Assembly (NCBI RefSeq): GCF_027943255.1
Contig: NC_072893.1
Coordinates: 65,706,001 to 65,770,000 of the forward strand
Reading direction: 5' to 3'
Length of the DNA stretch: 64,000 bases
From: Anastrepha obliqua
Lineage: Eukaryota; Arthropoda; Insecta; Diptera; Tephritidae
Shown here piece by piece: positions 34,620 through 47,159 of this stretch. Each line of letters opens with the position of its first letter. Within the stretch, counting starts at the first letter, position 1. A program made the position numbers and the translations under genes. The notes beneath the pieces were generated by a model. The model had not been told where the DNA came from. It did no database searches and worked only from the letters and a program-made list of their open reading frames with translations.

Positions 34620-35960
34620 CTTAGAGTTTTATTGTTTGTTGATTTTTTAAAACATTATGCAATCGTTTTTTTAATCCATTTAGTTATTGCAATCTGTTTT
34701 CTAACATTCAGCAAAATTTTTACTAAAACTTTTTTAAGTCTGTATGGAAAGAGCATATTTTTAAAATGTTTGCTTATTAGCCTAATAAGTCCGTTGTTGA
34801 CTTTCTCTTCAGTCTGTTAAATGAGATGGGATTGAGAGTTATTTCTGTGATTAAAGAGCTTATGTGTGATTGAAGTCTGTGAGAAATTTGAGATCTCGAT
34901 GTATTTGGGCATTTGTGATGTAATATAGTGCGTTTATAGTCGACGTTAGAGTTTGCTGCGGTAGATTTTCAACCAGTATAGGCTTCGGAGTTTAATGCCA
35001 AGTGGTTTGCGTTTGGTGAAAAGATGCGTTTTTCAAGTAAGCTTGCTGTAGAGTTGCATGCCAAGATATTTTGTAACATTATTTTGTAACATTCGTTTGA
35101 GTTAAAGGAAACTTGAGTACATTTCGTCTCGTTAGCTCTTATTTACCAGTCTTTCAGCCAATGAGTTATTTTATCAAGTATTTTCTGGAGTTTGCAGGAA
35201 GCCACCTCGAGTGGGAGTCTACAGCGAGTGGGGCGATATCATCTGCAAAAGTACCGACAATAATTTCCTCTATGATAGGTAGATCTTGTGTGTAAACCAA
35301 GTGAAGTATTGGGCCCATTATACTGCCTTCTGTTAAGCCAGCTAAACTTTCATAGAGTTCAGACGTGTTTTTCGTTTTGTTTAACAAAGAAGTCGGTATT
35401 TGCGGTAGGAATTGATAAAATTATAATAATTGATGAGTAGAGTGAGTTTTATGTTGTAGAGTAAGCCGTCATGCCAGACGCGTTCAAAGGCTTGAGAAAT
35501 GTCGACAAATGCGGCGGTGCAATACTTCTTCTGCTCAAAAGCTTTGTGAATATGATTTACGAATCTGTGTACTTGTTCGAGGGTACCGTGTGTTTTTCGG
35601 AAGCCGGATCGGTGATTTGGGATTAATTAACGGTCTTGAATTATGGGCATCGTTCTTTTGAGAAAAAGAGATCCCATAACTTTAGAGGCAATCGTCAATA
35701 AGCTGATAGGACGATAAGATTCCACTTTTTTGCGCTTTTTTCTGGTTTAAGGATCATTTATTTATGCGACTTTCCATTGTGGGGAAACAAAACCAGTTAG
35801 TACGATAGCATTGTATATATACGTGAGAAAAGAGATTCCTTTATCGGGCAATTATTTGAGTAGTTCTCTAGTGATGTGAACTTATCCGGGAGCTTTCTTT
35901 ATTTTGAGCCTTTTTTTTGATTATTTTACTTCGTTTTTTTTAATTTTATGGGGGGTCCAT
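34620..35960 (-). pseudogene. Jockey-clade LINE reverse transcriptase (dead)
   Basis: From high to low coordinate the minus strand gives KKAPGQVHITRELLK-LPDKG, FVSPQWKVA, ESYRPISLLTIASKVMGSLF, IPNHRSGFRKTHGTLEQVHR, KKYCTAAFVDISQAFERVWH, then TEGSIMGPILHLVYTQDLPI and GTFADDIAPLA (the catalytic box, about 35260), and KYLGMQLYSKLTWKTHLFTKRK-like thumb sequence near 35050. The RT block order is complete, but stops and frameshifts occur about every 100 bp. No endonuclease or ORF1 is seen. Confidence 0.85.
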
Positions 35961-36299
35961 CTGGTGAATGAGTTCCAGGGTGTCTTTAACTTTTTGGGCA
36001 GTGCTTAGTGATGCTGTCCTCTAGTAATTTTTAGAAGAGACAACTTCACCCTCCCAGAAGGGAGTCTGACATTGGAACAGACAAACATTAAGGTTGTCCT
36101 GTAAGATACTTACACGCATTCGATTTTTAAAAGATGTGAAGCGAAGAAAATATGTATTTTATCCTAACTTTTGACTGACTGATAAAACTATTTCATCCTA
36201 GCTCAGGAGTGCTTTTCTCGATGTTAAGGCAAATCATTACCTTGGAATAACGCCAGATGATTGTAGAGCTAGCATTGACCGCTAAAGGACAAACGGGCA
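35961..36299. other. Noncoding stretch
   Basis: Nothing recognised. Confidence 0.35.
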
Positions 36300-36640
36300 A
36301 ACTAATACAACAATCTCAAGAACATATATATACATTTTTTTTAATTTTTCCGATGAATAATCTATGTTTGACCTTGAACTGACCTTCAATTTGACTCCGA
36401 AACTGACAACAAATTCGAACTAAGCAATCCCAAAAACGTATATACAAATTTTTGAAATTTTTGCGCTGAATATTTTAGGTTTATCTTTGAAAAAAGTAAA
36501 AAATTGCTTGTAAGGTTTCAGGTAGTTAGGGTATGCTTTCACCTCTTAAGAGGGGACGAAAATTTGCAGGCTTGTGTACTACAATAAAAAGATGCCAAAC
36601 CAAATTCGAATGTATACAATTTTTAATTTTTTAAGTTTTT
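36300..36640. repeat. Three degenerate repeats of a ~60-bp A+T-rich unit
   Basis: Related segments start near 36312 (CAATCTCAAGAACATATATA), 36426 (CAATCCCAAAAACGTATATA) and 36601 (less similar, ATGTATACAATTTTTAATTT). Spacing is about 114 and 175 bp. No family is recognised. Confidence 0.4.
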
Positions 36641-39600
36641 CTAAACTCAAGGATGCGTTTCGAGATTATGAAAAAAACTAAAATTCAGGCCTATTCAAAC
36701 TCTACCAAAATCATTTACAAGCATTTAAAAAAGATTATCAAAATAGTTAAAAAAAAATGAATCATAAACCCATTTGTGAACAAAATGTGTCAAAACATCC
36801 CGTAGTGGGACGGCGGCTGTATACTATTTTGGAATTTTTCTTTTCTGTGCTCTAAACTTGCGTGTTTTTAAGTGCTTTAAACTTTCTCTAAACGCACGAA
36901 AAAAGGCACTTAATTGTCCGTCAGCATAAATTTGCTGCACCATTCCCATTCAACAGTTGAAAACACGTACACCACAAATAACAACTAAATACAATTAGCG
37001 CCAACTTATCTACATCTGCAGCTCATATTGCATGAGCATTTCAATCTAAATTGTATAAATGCTTACGCGACGCTTATGTCAATACAAATTACATGAATAG
37101 TCGTGCTATGCGGTTGAGAGCAAGTGAATGAACGAGTGATGATGGCAGGAGTTGACGAGTGAGTGTATTTGCAAAAAATAAACGGTAATTAATTTTACAA
37201 AACACAAACGACAACGTGAGGGATACATGCAAATGTAGGCATACATGCGGACAGACATGCATGCATGTGTGCCAACGCTCATATAAATAGCAAAAGTCAC
37301 GTACTTTAAATAAGCCGTACCCAAGCGGCATGCACAAAGACTCATTAAGTAAGAACGTTAAAGAAAAAATCTATATGCATACAATTGAAGTATGGAAAGT
37401 ATGTAGAGCAAAATATAAAAGAGGTTAAGTGTACGTGTATGGGCACATTTGCGCTTATGTATGCGTGCATGTAGGTGGGAGCGTGCGTAGTGCGAAATAA
37501 GGAAGTCATATCGACTAGGCGGAAATAAGGAAACCAGCAGTTAAGTGATGTTTGGAGGCTCGAATACCACCAAAGTGGCACATGAGTGCTGAGCGCTGCC
37601 ACAGCTTGTGTGTGGGCTGATATCTCCGAGGTGTTGCGCCCAAGTGGTAGCACAAATGGTGGCTATCATGCGCTAAGACTGTGGAGCTCAGTTAAGAAGG
37701 CACCCCTGCCCCCCGATAATGAATGGGAATTAAGTTTACAACTCGTTGCTTGATTGTAAATTTCAATTATTCGCATGCGAAACATGTGTGCGCGAACAAA
37801 GCGCAAGTGTGTGTGGGTGTGACACGGCACGCTAGGTATTTGGCAAGGTGTGCGCCAGTTGCTATCGCGCACATTTTAAATCCCAGAAAACTGGCAGATA
37901 TGCACTGAGATTGACAAGTGACATGAAAATCCGTGCGAAAGAACAAAATGTTCAAACAGAAAATTTAAGTAAATAAATTTGTAGAATAAATACATATGGA
38001 AAATGTGGCAGTGTGTAATGTGTGGCACGCGTTGGCATTAAATATTGGTGTGTATGTGTGTGTGTATGTGCGCGCACCATAATACACCAGTAAAACGCGG
38101 CATACAATGCCACAAAGTAATATAACCACAAGTATTTTGTACCTTTCCGCCTTAACGGCAAAGAGACTGCGCGAGGGAGAAGTCAGGTCGTATACGCAAC
38201 TTTGAAGTGCTAAGCTGATGGCAATGTAACATGGTTTTATTGCTCTTATTACACTTGTTATTTTTGTATTTCGTTGTTTTTTTGTATTATTGTTGTTATT
38301 GCCAAATGAAATCTGTAACTGAAATTCCTTATCATGCCCCTGAGTGGCATCAAGTGTAAATGTGTCACGTTTTCACGCATTCGCGACAAAGTATTTGATG
38401 CGCGCCTCAGTTCTTTCTGTTTTCACTTTCATTTTGGCCGTTGTTGGTGCTGTTGTTTTTTACTCACATTTCTACTGGCGCTTACCTTTGTTGCTCCCTC
38501 TTATCTGCCTCTTATGTAGCTTTAATGGCTGTGAATGTGTTTTTGAAGAGGGAGATTTTTTTATTTTATTTTATTTTTTATTTATTTTTGCTTAAAGTGT
38601 TCGTAGCACAAAGATATTTTGAAAAATTTAAGCAAAAATTCACCGTAGCAACTTTGTAGTTGAAGTATAAATTACATTTTCATTGAAAATAACTGCCACA
38701 CGACAGTGGTGTGCCGCCGCCATTGATTTTTTTTTGCGCCTCTAAAAAGAGTGATTGTTCTTTTATAGTCATATTCCAATGGGATTCGCAGCGCAAAGTC
38801 TTGTCTATGCAATCGTTTCGCCTAGTTAGCTATTCTATCTGCCACTATGCTTGCTTTCATATTGGCGTGTCCACATATTTTGCCTCTTTTGTAAATCTTC
38901 TCACGCGCTTGTTTATCGCTGCTTATTCTAATGCCTCACACATACACACACACGCACATGCGCATGCAGAATCAGCTAGCGCTTTTTACTAGCCGCAGCT
39001 CTGTTCTCGTTTCATTCGGTTCTTGGCGTCAAGTTACGCCCCCTATTTTACTTTGTACCCGCGTATTGCAATTTACGTGGCTGTTTGTACGTAAAATGTG
39101 CAAAAATAATTTAAAATTGCTCGTAATTTTCAATAAAAGCAGCATTTTGAAGTACATGCTTAGCTACATACTTCGACATGTGTATTTGCATACATATGTA
39201 TGCCATACATTTGCGCAAAATCATCCTTTTAACACCCACATGGCACTCCATGGCAATCATTTGTTGAGTTACTCATACGCCCTGGGATCTGTCCGCATGT
39301 GCTTGCTTGTGCGATAGTTGGTAGCTCATTTTATTAATGTGATCCCTTTGTTGTATTATTTTTGTGCTAAACCTGCATTGCAGTTTGTTACCCATGTCAA
39401 TTTCAGCATTTCATTCCTCCATAAGCGTTTTTTTTAATTGAGTTCATTTTTTCACGTTTTGTATTTTAGGGTTGAATTATGTATTTGAATGTCAAAGGGG
39501 TGCTTCACGAGATCTAGGAGAATATTCTTAAGCACAAATACTCCACTTCACAGGTGCAGTAACATTTAATCAGGCTACAATTTCCCCACTTAATTCTTTT

Positions 39601-39954
39601 TAATGAAAATGTTGCCTAGATCCCGGGACTTATACAATTATAATAAGATAAGTTGACAGAAAAAAGTTTCTTGAAAGCAATATACGTAAAGAATAGAAAT
39701 AGACAGGATTAAAGAGGTGGCGTAAATCTTATTTTCATCTAATTTCGTTTTTTTGTTATAATAACTTTTTTAATAAAAAAGTGATTTTGAGTGATGGAAA
39801 TCTTTATTTTTACCTTTAGCAGCTGCAGTTGTTCAAAAGTGTCAAATATGCTTTACGTATTTCGCTATTTGCAAATATTGTAAATACTCGGATAAGGTGA
39901 TTAATTTTGCCCTAGGTATTTTTTACCTTCACGAGAACTATCGATATCAATAAC
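36641..39954. other. Noncoding stretch with TG/CA microsatellites
   Basis: TG-rich runs lie at 38048-38071 and CA-rich runs at 38939-38962; ACATGCATGCATG-type words occur at 37240-37270 and 39165-39205. Several overlapping low-complexity frames on both strands carry no domain. No TE signature is found in 3.3 kb, the longest such interval here. Confidence 0.5.
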
Positions 39955-41590
39955 TGCGGAATCTAAAAGAGCTACTTGGAAATTGTGCAAATATTTATAG
40001 TCTTCCAAGCGCTATTCGTATCCGAAATTCCTTATTAAAGGACCTTTCAGATGGTATTAGTACCCTGAAAAAGCCAGATGGGAGCTACACAGGAAATCCA
40101 GAGGAAACCAGTCAACTTCTGCTGGACACTCGCTTCCCTGGATCACTAGCGCAAGACGAGGTCTCTGTGCCGGCAGAAACTACTACACCTACGAGTGCTG
40201 AGAGCTTGAAACTAGCAAACAAGCTATTCCATGAAAAGCGGGTGCAATGGTTGATATCAACAAAATCTTCTCCTCTGCCTTTTATAGCAAGGTAAAATAA
40301 ATTAATAACAATTATTACGTTTTAGACTTGAAATAAACGAAAAATGGACTGAGGTTAAGGTAGTATTTATTCCAAAAGTAGAGGGAAAACCGGAACAATT
40401 GCCTAAACCACACATACCATTTAGTCTCGGCTCATTTTTTCTTAAAACAATGGGAAAGATAGTAGATCAGTATATAAGAGAAAACAACTTAGCCAACTTC
40501 CCACTGCATCGACTTCAATTTGCCTATCAACAGGGAAAATCCACTGAGACTGCAATACACAGCCTGGTGGCATATATTGAAAATACTTTTGAGTTCAAAC
40601 AGATAGCTCCATGTGCATTTATTGACATATCAGGAGCTTTTGATAACACTTTCTATGAGGTCTTATATCTAAAGGAGGTACTTGAACCCATCACTAGATG
40701 GATAACATTCATGTTGAAATCTAGAACAATCAGCACCAAACTAGGAGGAGCAATCAAATCTATTAAAGCCGGGAGCGGTTGCTCTATGGAGGCTCACTCT
40801 CTCCTCTTTTGTGAACTCTAGTTATAGATGAGCTTCTCCACAAACTGAGCAACCTAGGTTTTCAAACTCTGGCTTACACTGATGAAATAGTAATTTATAT
40901 ATCAGGCTGGCATGAGGAAACCATTTCGGATCACATGCAGCAAGTCCTTATAATAAAAAACCAATGGTTCACGGAGAAAGGGCTTTCCATAACATAAATC
41001 TCAAATGTCCGATCTTTAACTGAAGAGAGTTACTTTAAAAGCCACAAGCGCATTCTTTGCCTACACAAGGCTTTTGGTAAAGCATGAGAACTAATTCACC
41101 ACAGTTGTGAAACCCATAGTCACGTATGAATCCTTAGCATGGTGTTGCAAGATTAAGCAAAGAAAAGCTGTAAACGAATTAGACAAATTGCACCGCGTGG
41201 TATGTGTCGGTGGGCATGTCCAACTGATACATTGGGTGTGCTTTTGAACATACCATCGCTTCCAACCTTGATTGAAAGAGAAGCTCGCTCGAGTGCCGTA
41301 AGATTAAAAGGTATATCTGAACTTAAAACAGGGGCATGAAAGGACATTTGAAGATCCTAGAAGACTTATTACATAATGTTATTCTTCATAGGGATGACAT
41401 ACTATCATCTAAACCAATACTCTTCACGAACTTACAAGTTATTATTAACGAACGGGCAGCCTGGAGAACTAATTCCATCAATTTCAAGTTTGGACCTCAG
41501 ATGTGGTTCACTGATGGGTCCAAATTGAAAAATGGTCGAGCAGGGGCAGAAATCAATAGACCTAAATTCAAAAAATCGATTCCGATGGGA
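39955..41590 (+). pseudogene. RNase H-bearing LINE, endonuclease-RT linker to start of RNase H (dead)
   Basis: The plus strand gives SAIRIRNSLLKDLSDGISTL, KKPDGSYTGNPEETSQLLLD, TRFPGSLAQDE and a long RT frame at 40399-40821: FAYQQGKSTETAIHSLVAYI, APCAFIDISGAFDNTFYEVL. Further on come FQTLAYTDEIVIYISGWHEE (YTDE where YADD is usual, so the catalytic box is lost), MCRWACPTDTLGVLLNIPSL, EREARSSAVRL and finally MWFTDGSKLKNGRAGAEI at about 41500-41560, the start of RNase H. The copy then stops abruptly against an oppositely oriented LINE tail. Confidence 0.8.
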
Positions 41591-41599
41591 CTCTATCCA

Positions 41600-41880
41600 A
41601 CAATATTCAGCTGACCCCATGGTTTGCGTCCTGTAATGATACCGACCATTAACCGAACGTCTTTCCTTCTAAGTTTTAGTAGAAAGTTTGAGAGTTTTCG
41701 GTTCGGACTTGTCACAAAACACTTTGCAGTTCTGCAGCGTTCTAGACCGGACCATTGCTCTTTATGTAGATTGCCTAGATAATCGCTGATCCAATTCATG
41801 ATTCCTGCGGAACTCATTCCGATTATTGTCTCTGGCCCTTGTGGGGAAACCGCTGAATCCACGGTTGTCTTACGTGCCTA
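41600..41880 (-). pseudogene. LINE post-RNase H C-terminal region, opposite strand
   Basis: The minus-strand frame 41862-41593 reads GPETIIGMSSAGIMNWISDY, LHKEQWSGLERCRTAKCFVT and LLKLRRKDVRLMVGIITGRK. This matches the segment between RNase H and the Cys/His tail in Jockey-superfamily LINEs (W...C RxxK...LxRKxLRxLVGxxTGH). The Cys/His tail itself is absent. It faces the LINE at 39955-41590 tail to tail. Confidence 0.7.
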
Positions 41881-42459
41881 TAAAATACAGCTCGTGTAGG
41901 AATTCAAGCCAAGTGTCCATCATTTACATCACATTTTTGCTGATTGGGCCCATTTAGCTTTATTATTTAGATATATTGGAAAATATAGTCAAAATTTGGA
42001 CTGATCAAATTCACGATGTAACTCGTAGCCACGACGGACGTACGTCGGATATTATACTCAACAAATAGATGACATGAAATTATCTATCAAAATATAATAA
42101 AATTAAAATCGTTGCCACAAAATTCTGGTTTTTACAATAGTTCCATTTTAAATTCTCTATCTCTTATATTTCATCCAAGCGGGTCCATCTAAATAACAGT
42201 GGACAACAAAATCAAATTTTTTCAAAATTTGAATATGAAAAATTAGCAATGAATTCTGGTAGAGGGAGCAAAAAATATTCCAGCGATTTGGCTTTTAAAA
42301 TTATCCACCCTTCCTATGAAAAATCGTTACAATACCGTCGACTCTCAAAGCTGAACGCACCGAACCTCTGGTAAACCAAAATAAGCACAGTCCTAGCGCA
42401 TTGATTTCAGTTATAACGCGGCACTAACTAATAGGCAGACGCGCCCAGAGGATGAGCGT
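41881..42459. other. Noncoding stretch
   Basis: Nothing recognised. Confidence 0.4.
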
Positions 42460-42800
42460 GCAAGCACAGACTTTTGGAAAATCTGTCTAAATGAGGTAGA
42501 AACGATCATGCACTTTCCGCGTCATTGTCCTGCTCTATCCAGTCGTAGATTCTCCACTTAAGGTATACATTTTTTAATGAGTTGGAAGACTTCAGTACTG
42601 TGAAAAGCAGGGATCTTTTAAGATTTTTAAAAAGTTAATACTTACTTTAGGAAAGACAAGGACAAGTTCCCCATGCGGATTCACAATGGGCTATAAGCTT
42701 AAGTGTGTCCCATTGTAAACACAATTTGTGCTTACTCTCTACGCGTCACAAAAGAATTGAGTGCATTTGAAAATATCGCGCATTTTGAAACACCCATTAT
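42460..42800 (+). pseudogene. LINE C-terminal tail and 3' region
   Basis: The plus strand reads ICLNEVETIMHFPRHCPALS near 42480-42540, then FLMSWKTSVL/FEDFSTVKSRDLLRFLKS-type sequence and 3' flank TCACAATGGGCTATAAGCTT. This is the standard ending of the RNase H-bearing LINEs seen elsewhere in the window. The first Cys residues are eroded. Confidence 0.65.
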
Positions 42801-43786
42801 ACGAAAATAAGTAGGTATGCATCCCGTATATGTTTGTATTTAATTTCCTACGCTTTTTCTCAGCCTACACGTTTTCGCACGCGCCGGTGTTCCCATCAAA
42901 TAGTCTGCCAACCGCTCACTATCTGTCGCTTACCGTGCTTTCGCAAAACACAATGTATATACATATGTGTGTGTGAGCGTATAAGTGTTGGCAAACATGT
43001 GTACATACCAACACTTAACTACTCCACTCACTCTCGCACACTCCCACACACGCACATGAACACATTAAAATACGCCGGCGACACGTGTCTCATTTTCGGC
43101 CCGCTTCTTTATCAATTGTTGAACATTTGCACACATACATACTCACATGAGTATTCAAGTTGGGATGTTTGCTGGCGCTGCTGCAATGTTTGCTTGTAAC
43201 ATTCGGCCTTCACGTCGCCCCCGCCGCAGTTGTTGCGTGCCATTGTTGGCCATTTAAACTACAAGTGACAAGCGACATACCGCGGTTTGCATGGTTGCAC
43301 CTTTCCACACACAACTACACTAAGTAAATTTAATGAAAGAAACAAAAAGTAAAATAAAATTTGCTTTTGTAAAAATGTAAAACGAAACTCATATAAAAAT
43401 AGAGCTGTAAATGAAACTCGTGTATTCCCAAATGTGTTGCAGATGTGGTTTTTGTTTCTTTTGCGTTTTATGATTGTGGTTGTCTCTGTTGTTATTGCGC
43501 ATTTAGACCGCAGTGCCTTGTTTAGTTTGCCACATTCGCCACTAACCAAGCGGCCAGGAGGTTTTCATTCGCACATCACTTCAGCCTCCTCTGTGCTGCT
43601 GTAGGTGGCTTCCCACGTGCTTTACGCAGCGCAAGTAATTTGTTTAAGTTATTTTGCAACTTATTGTATGAGTCTATTTATATTCGTCTCGTACATACAG
43701 ACATATGCACGAGGGTGGATCGGTAAGTCACTGAAAATTAGATCAGATTACTTACTGTTCCATTTCAGATTTGGCTTATTAACCCG
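42801..43786. other. Noncoding stretch
   Basis: CA/TG-rich words at 42955-43060 and 43125-43150. No feature is recognised; frames here are low-complexity. Confidence 0.45.
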
Positions 43787-45060
43787 GTTAGGGTAGGTTA
43801 GGTTAAATGGCTGCCTAAGTGAGGGCTCACTTGGGCAAAGAATCAAATTCGTTCGTTGGACGCTATACAGAAAAAAAACCGTAGAAGTGAAAATACAAAC
43901 CCCGAACAGGAGGGAAGAAGGAAGAAGTGGCTTTGGTTTGGAGAATGATGACAAAAAGGTTACTTGTTACATTGCAATAACCGCTTCAAGCTGCTGATGA
44001 AATTCCCCAGGTGTGTGATAATTAAACCTAACACAAGGGCTGAAAAGTGCCAGGTCTAACATAGGTATAGATGGCACTAGATTTATTGCACTCATCTCTT
44101 TTTCAGTTAGTACTAACCTTGTGTGTTATTGTGCTAAGAGTGACGCGACTTTTGTTATTTTCAAAACATTGGATAAAAAATAATTTCCTGTTTTAATTTT
44201 GCACTGCTTCGTGATGGAAAAAAATTGCGTTCAAGTAAAGCGATGGCTTGGTAAGTGTAATGGGGACTTGGCTCCATTGAAACAACAATAAACCGGTTGT
44301 TTGCTGACTTCAAACGTAGTCGTAGAGACACCGGTGATGCACAACGCAGTGGACGTCGCAATGGGTGGTAGCACCAGAAAACATAAAAAAAATCACAAAA
44401 TCGTTTTGAGTGATCGAAAAGTAAAGTTGCGTGAGTTAGCTGACATCCTGAAGATATCAAAACAAGGTGTTGGTATTATATTGCATGACCATTTGACTAT
44501 GAGAAGGCTCTGTTTAAATTGGGTGCTGCGATGACCCTCTGTTGACTGTTCACCACACCACAAATCAATCAAAATAATGGAAAAACTACATGAATTGAAC
44601 TTCGAATTGCTCCCACAGTTTTCGTATTTGCCAGATTTGGCTCCCAGCGAGTATTGGCTGTTCGCAGACCTAACGAAATTTCGTTCGAATGAGGCGAAAT
44701 ATAAATCGTTCTACAAAAGTGGTATTGTAATGCTAGAGCGGTGCTCGAATGATTGCGTTGTTCTTGATGGAAATTACTGTGATGAATAAAGCAAATTTTG
44801 AACAAAAAAAAACCTTGTTTTCTTTGTTAGGCCCGGATCTTTTCAACCCATGTGTTATATCAGCGGGTGTAGCAAAAAAGTAAGAGCTAAAGTGAGAGCC
44901 TACATATTTAAATTTTAGCCCGACGAGGGCAGGGCAGCTGAGGAAAAGGTGCTGAGATGATTCCACTTCATACTCCAGAGAGTTGCTGCAGAAAGGACTT
45001 GATGCAATCCTACTTTACGGACAATGCTCGCTAAGAAAATCCCCAAATCTGAGAGCTGCG
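43787..45060 (-). pseudogene. LINE C-terminus and 3' end, split by a mariner
   Basis: On the minus strand 45060-44858 reads a Cys-poor tail SLEYEVESSQHLFLSCPALV, GLKFKYVGSHF and PAD. After the inserted mariner, 44028-43960 reads ITHLGNFISSLKRLLQCNK then stop. The joined frame stays open across the insertion site. The 3' UTR ends at 43787-43806 with AACCTAACC-type repeats, as in other LINE copies here. The RT part is absent. Confidence 0.75.
44031..44855 (+). mobile_element. Internally deleted mariner with terminal inverted repeats and TA duplication
   Basis: Terminal repeats 44031-44064 and 44822-44855 are inverted copies with a handful of mismatches (left ACACAAGGGCTGAAAAGTGC, right GATCTTTTCAACCCATGTGT). 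TA flanks both ends (44029-44030 and 44856-44857). The interior gives KIVLSDRKVKLRELADILKI and SKQGVGIILHDHL of the DNA-binding region, then jumps to NFELLPQFSYLPDLAPSEYW and FYKSGI-MLERCSNDCVVLDG. The first two catalytic blocks are deleted; at 825 bp it is shorter than the usual ~1.3 kb. It is non-autonomous at best. Confidence 0.9.
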
Positions 45061-46002
45061 ACTTTGTTAAATAATGGAGTCAATAAAAAATTTTTTTTTT
45101 CTACAAAATTAAATTCGTATTTCATAGGCTATTTCGTGAGCTACCGAATATTGTGATTATTATTAAAATGGATTGAAGATATTTAACTATATTCACATTT
45201 CCACTTGCCGACGTGTCACATCGGAAAATGAGAATTGTCAACTCTTTTTGCCACCTCAGTGTGGTATCCAATAGCTTCGTTAATTGAACTCAGTATAACA
45301 GAACGTGGGTTTTTAGCAACTCACAAATATTTTTTATTACGCAACGTTTCTTTTTTCTGCCGCTTTATTGTGTAGTTTTGAATATATTCGTTTGAGTGTA
45401 ACGTGATATTTTGCATTACCTTATGGCATTTTTATTTCATTTGTTTTGATTTCAGTTACAGTATTCAATTCAGAAGTAACCTTTTACTTAGCCTAGAATT
45501 TCCACACGCGATGGGATTGCCACCTTTGCTTTAATTGGCGGGAGCTTTTTTGTTTTTAAGCCGCTTGATCCGAGTCAGATGCTTTGTGCAATTGCTCATT
45601 ATGAGTCAGATGTCGCGGCATCCCATTTTTTGCTAGTGGTATTTTATTTCCCTCCTGTCCTGCTCATCTGCCAAGCATTCTCTTACCCGTCATCTGGATA
45701 CACGTTCGATGGGAGATTGGGAACTCCACACGAATTATTATTTTTATTACATGGTATGCCTGAGTTATTTCAGGTTAAGAGAGATCTTTCAAAAGAACGA
45801 ACCCTAACTTTCTGTCTAATTTGTTAATTGGTTTTGTTTATATAGTCATTAGAAGTATGTTTTACTCACAAAAAAAAAAAAAAAAAAAAAGGGCGTGTAG
45901 CGTAGAAGTGAAACCTTCAAGGCAGACAAAGAAAGAGGGAGAGACCCGAGAGAAAATGAGAGAGAGAGAGAGAAAGAGAAAGAATATATATCTAAATAAG
46001 TA
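45061..46002. other. Noncoding stretch with a 21-A run and polypurine tract
   Basis: A run of 21 A lies at 45870-45890, followed by a nearly pure purine tract (about 45911-45985) with (GA)n. Nothing else is recognised. A frame at 45579-45827 has no domain. Confidence 0.5.
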
Positions 46003-46682
46003 AAATTTGCTTTTTGAATCGGCTATAAAAAAAACTAATCAAAATTTTTTCGAACTTTGTTTTTAGTTTGAAAATTGAACATTGTCAATTAGGAATGAAA
46101 AATAATATCGTTCAAATGACTGCGACGACTGGCTTTACAGTAGGCCATTCGATCAACCCAATTTTGAGCACATTTTCGATTGTTTGGGCTCCAATTTCAT
46201 GAATGGCAACTTCGATTTCGTGTTTTAAAGCATCAATCGTCTCTGGATGGTTCGCATATCACTTCTCCTTAATGGCTCCCCACAAAAAATAGTCCAACGG
46301 GCTTAAATCACAGTTCCGAGGCGGCCAATTGATATCGGAATTCAAAAACGGTAGCCAAAAGTTCGAGTGTAACTTTGACAGTGTGACAAGTTGCACCGGC
46401 CTGTTGAAACCAAATGTCGTCCATGCGATCCTCTTCAATTTTTCGAAACAACTCGTTGAGCATGTCACGGTAACGCTCGCCATTTACTGTAACCGCGGAA
46501 GAAGACTCACCACTTTGGAAATAGGTTTTCACTATTTCCCAATTTTGTTCAAGCGTATAGCGTCCCATTTCGTAAATGTCACACCTTTAAGTAGATTATG
46601 AACCCATTTGAAATATAATTTGTGTTACCATTCTCAAAAAAATAGGTGGTTCAAAAAGCAAACGCTATATGGCTCACCCTGT
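46003..46682 (-). pseudogene. Tc1/mariner-superfamily DDE transposase, rearranged short copy
   Basis: The minus-strand frame 46568-46308 starts MGRYTLEQNWEIVKTYFQSG, the N-terminal helix-turn-helix start. It jumps to AVTVNGERYRDMLNELFRKI and DIWFQQAGATCHTVKVTLEL; the second catalytic Asp (QQDGA) is Ala. The overlapping frame 46483-46259 gives INWPPRNCDLSPLDYFLWGA. The middle third, with the first catalytic residue, is deleted. TTTGCTTTTTGAA (46006-46018) and its reverse complement (46650-46662) are remnants of terminal repeats; the right end continues to GGCTCACCCTG. Confidence 0.82.
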
Positions 46683-47159
46683 AAAACACAACATTTGCAG
46701 AGAATACAAATAGACGCTTAAGAAGTTTCACTTCAAAAATTCATCATCATTTTCGACTCTTCAAAATCAATTTGAACCTTTCATTACTGGTTTGCACAAA
46801 TTCGTGGCGCTAGAACCAGCACAAGTGGTGTTAACAATTCTGGTCCCTCAATTGAGACCTCTACACCAGGACTATTTCCTGTTTCCAACTCCCAAGAAAT
46901 ATTAATTTTACAAATTTCCGCTAGATATTGCAGAAGAAATTCTACAAAACATTAATATTCCTGAATACCCAACTTGCGGTAAGACTTCTTTAGATAACAC
47001 TCCCTTGCGTTTGCAGGTGAAACAGTAGATACATTTCCCAAAAAAAAAAAAAAATCCTCCTACACAAAGTAAAAAAAATCCACAACGAATATTATTTATA
47101 TTCATTTAAATATTGTGACTATATGCGTTTTTTAAACACATACTGCTCAAAGAATTAAC
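46683..47159. other. Unassigned stretch
   Basis: Around 46790-47030 two plus-strand frames look mildly coding-like (NNSGPSIETSTPGLFPVSNS and DIAEEILQNINIPEYPTCGK), but no family is recognised. A run of A (47041-47054) follows. Confidence 0.3.

Noticed and set aside
37089..39317. Several frames of 60-128 codons, including 38931-39317, as genes
   Set aside because: They run through CA/TG microsatellites, overlap on both strands and contain His/Thr/Cys-rich low-complexity sequence without domains.
45870..45999. 21-A run plus polypurine tract as the tail of a processed retrocopy
   Set aside because: No coding or SINE/LINE similarity precedes it and no flanking duplication was found; it looks like simple sequence.
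46780..47035. Coding-like segment with SGPSIETSTPGLFPV and DIAEEILQNINIPEY
   Set aside because: The two stretches are in different frames, no family was recognised, and the region is short; left unassigned.
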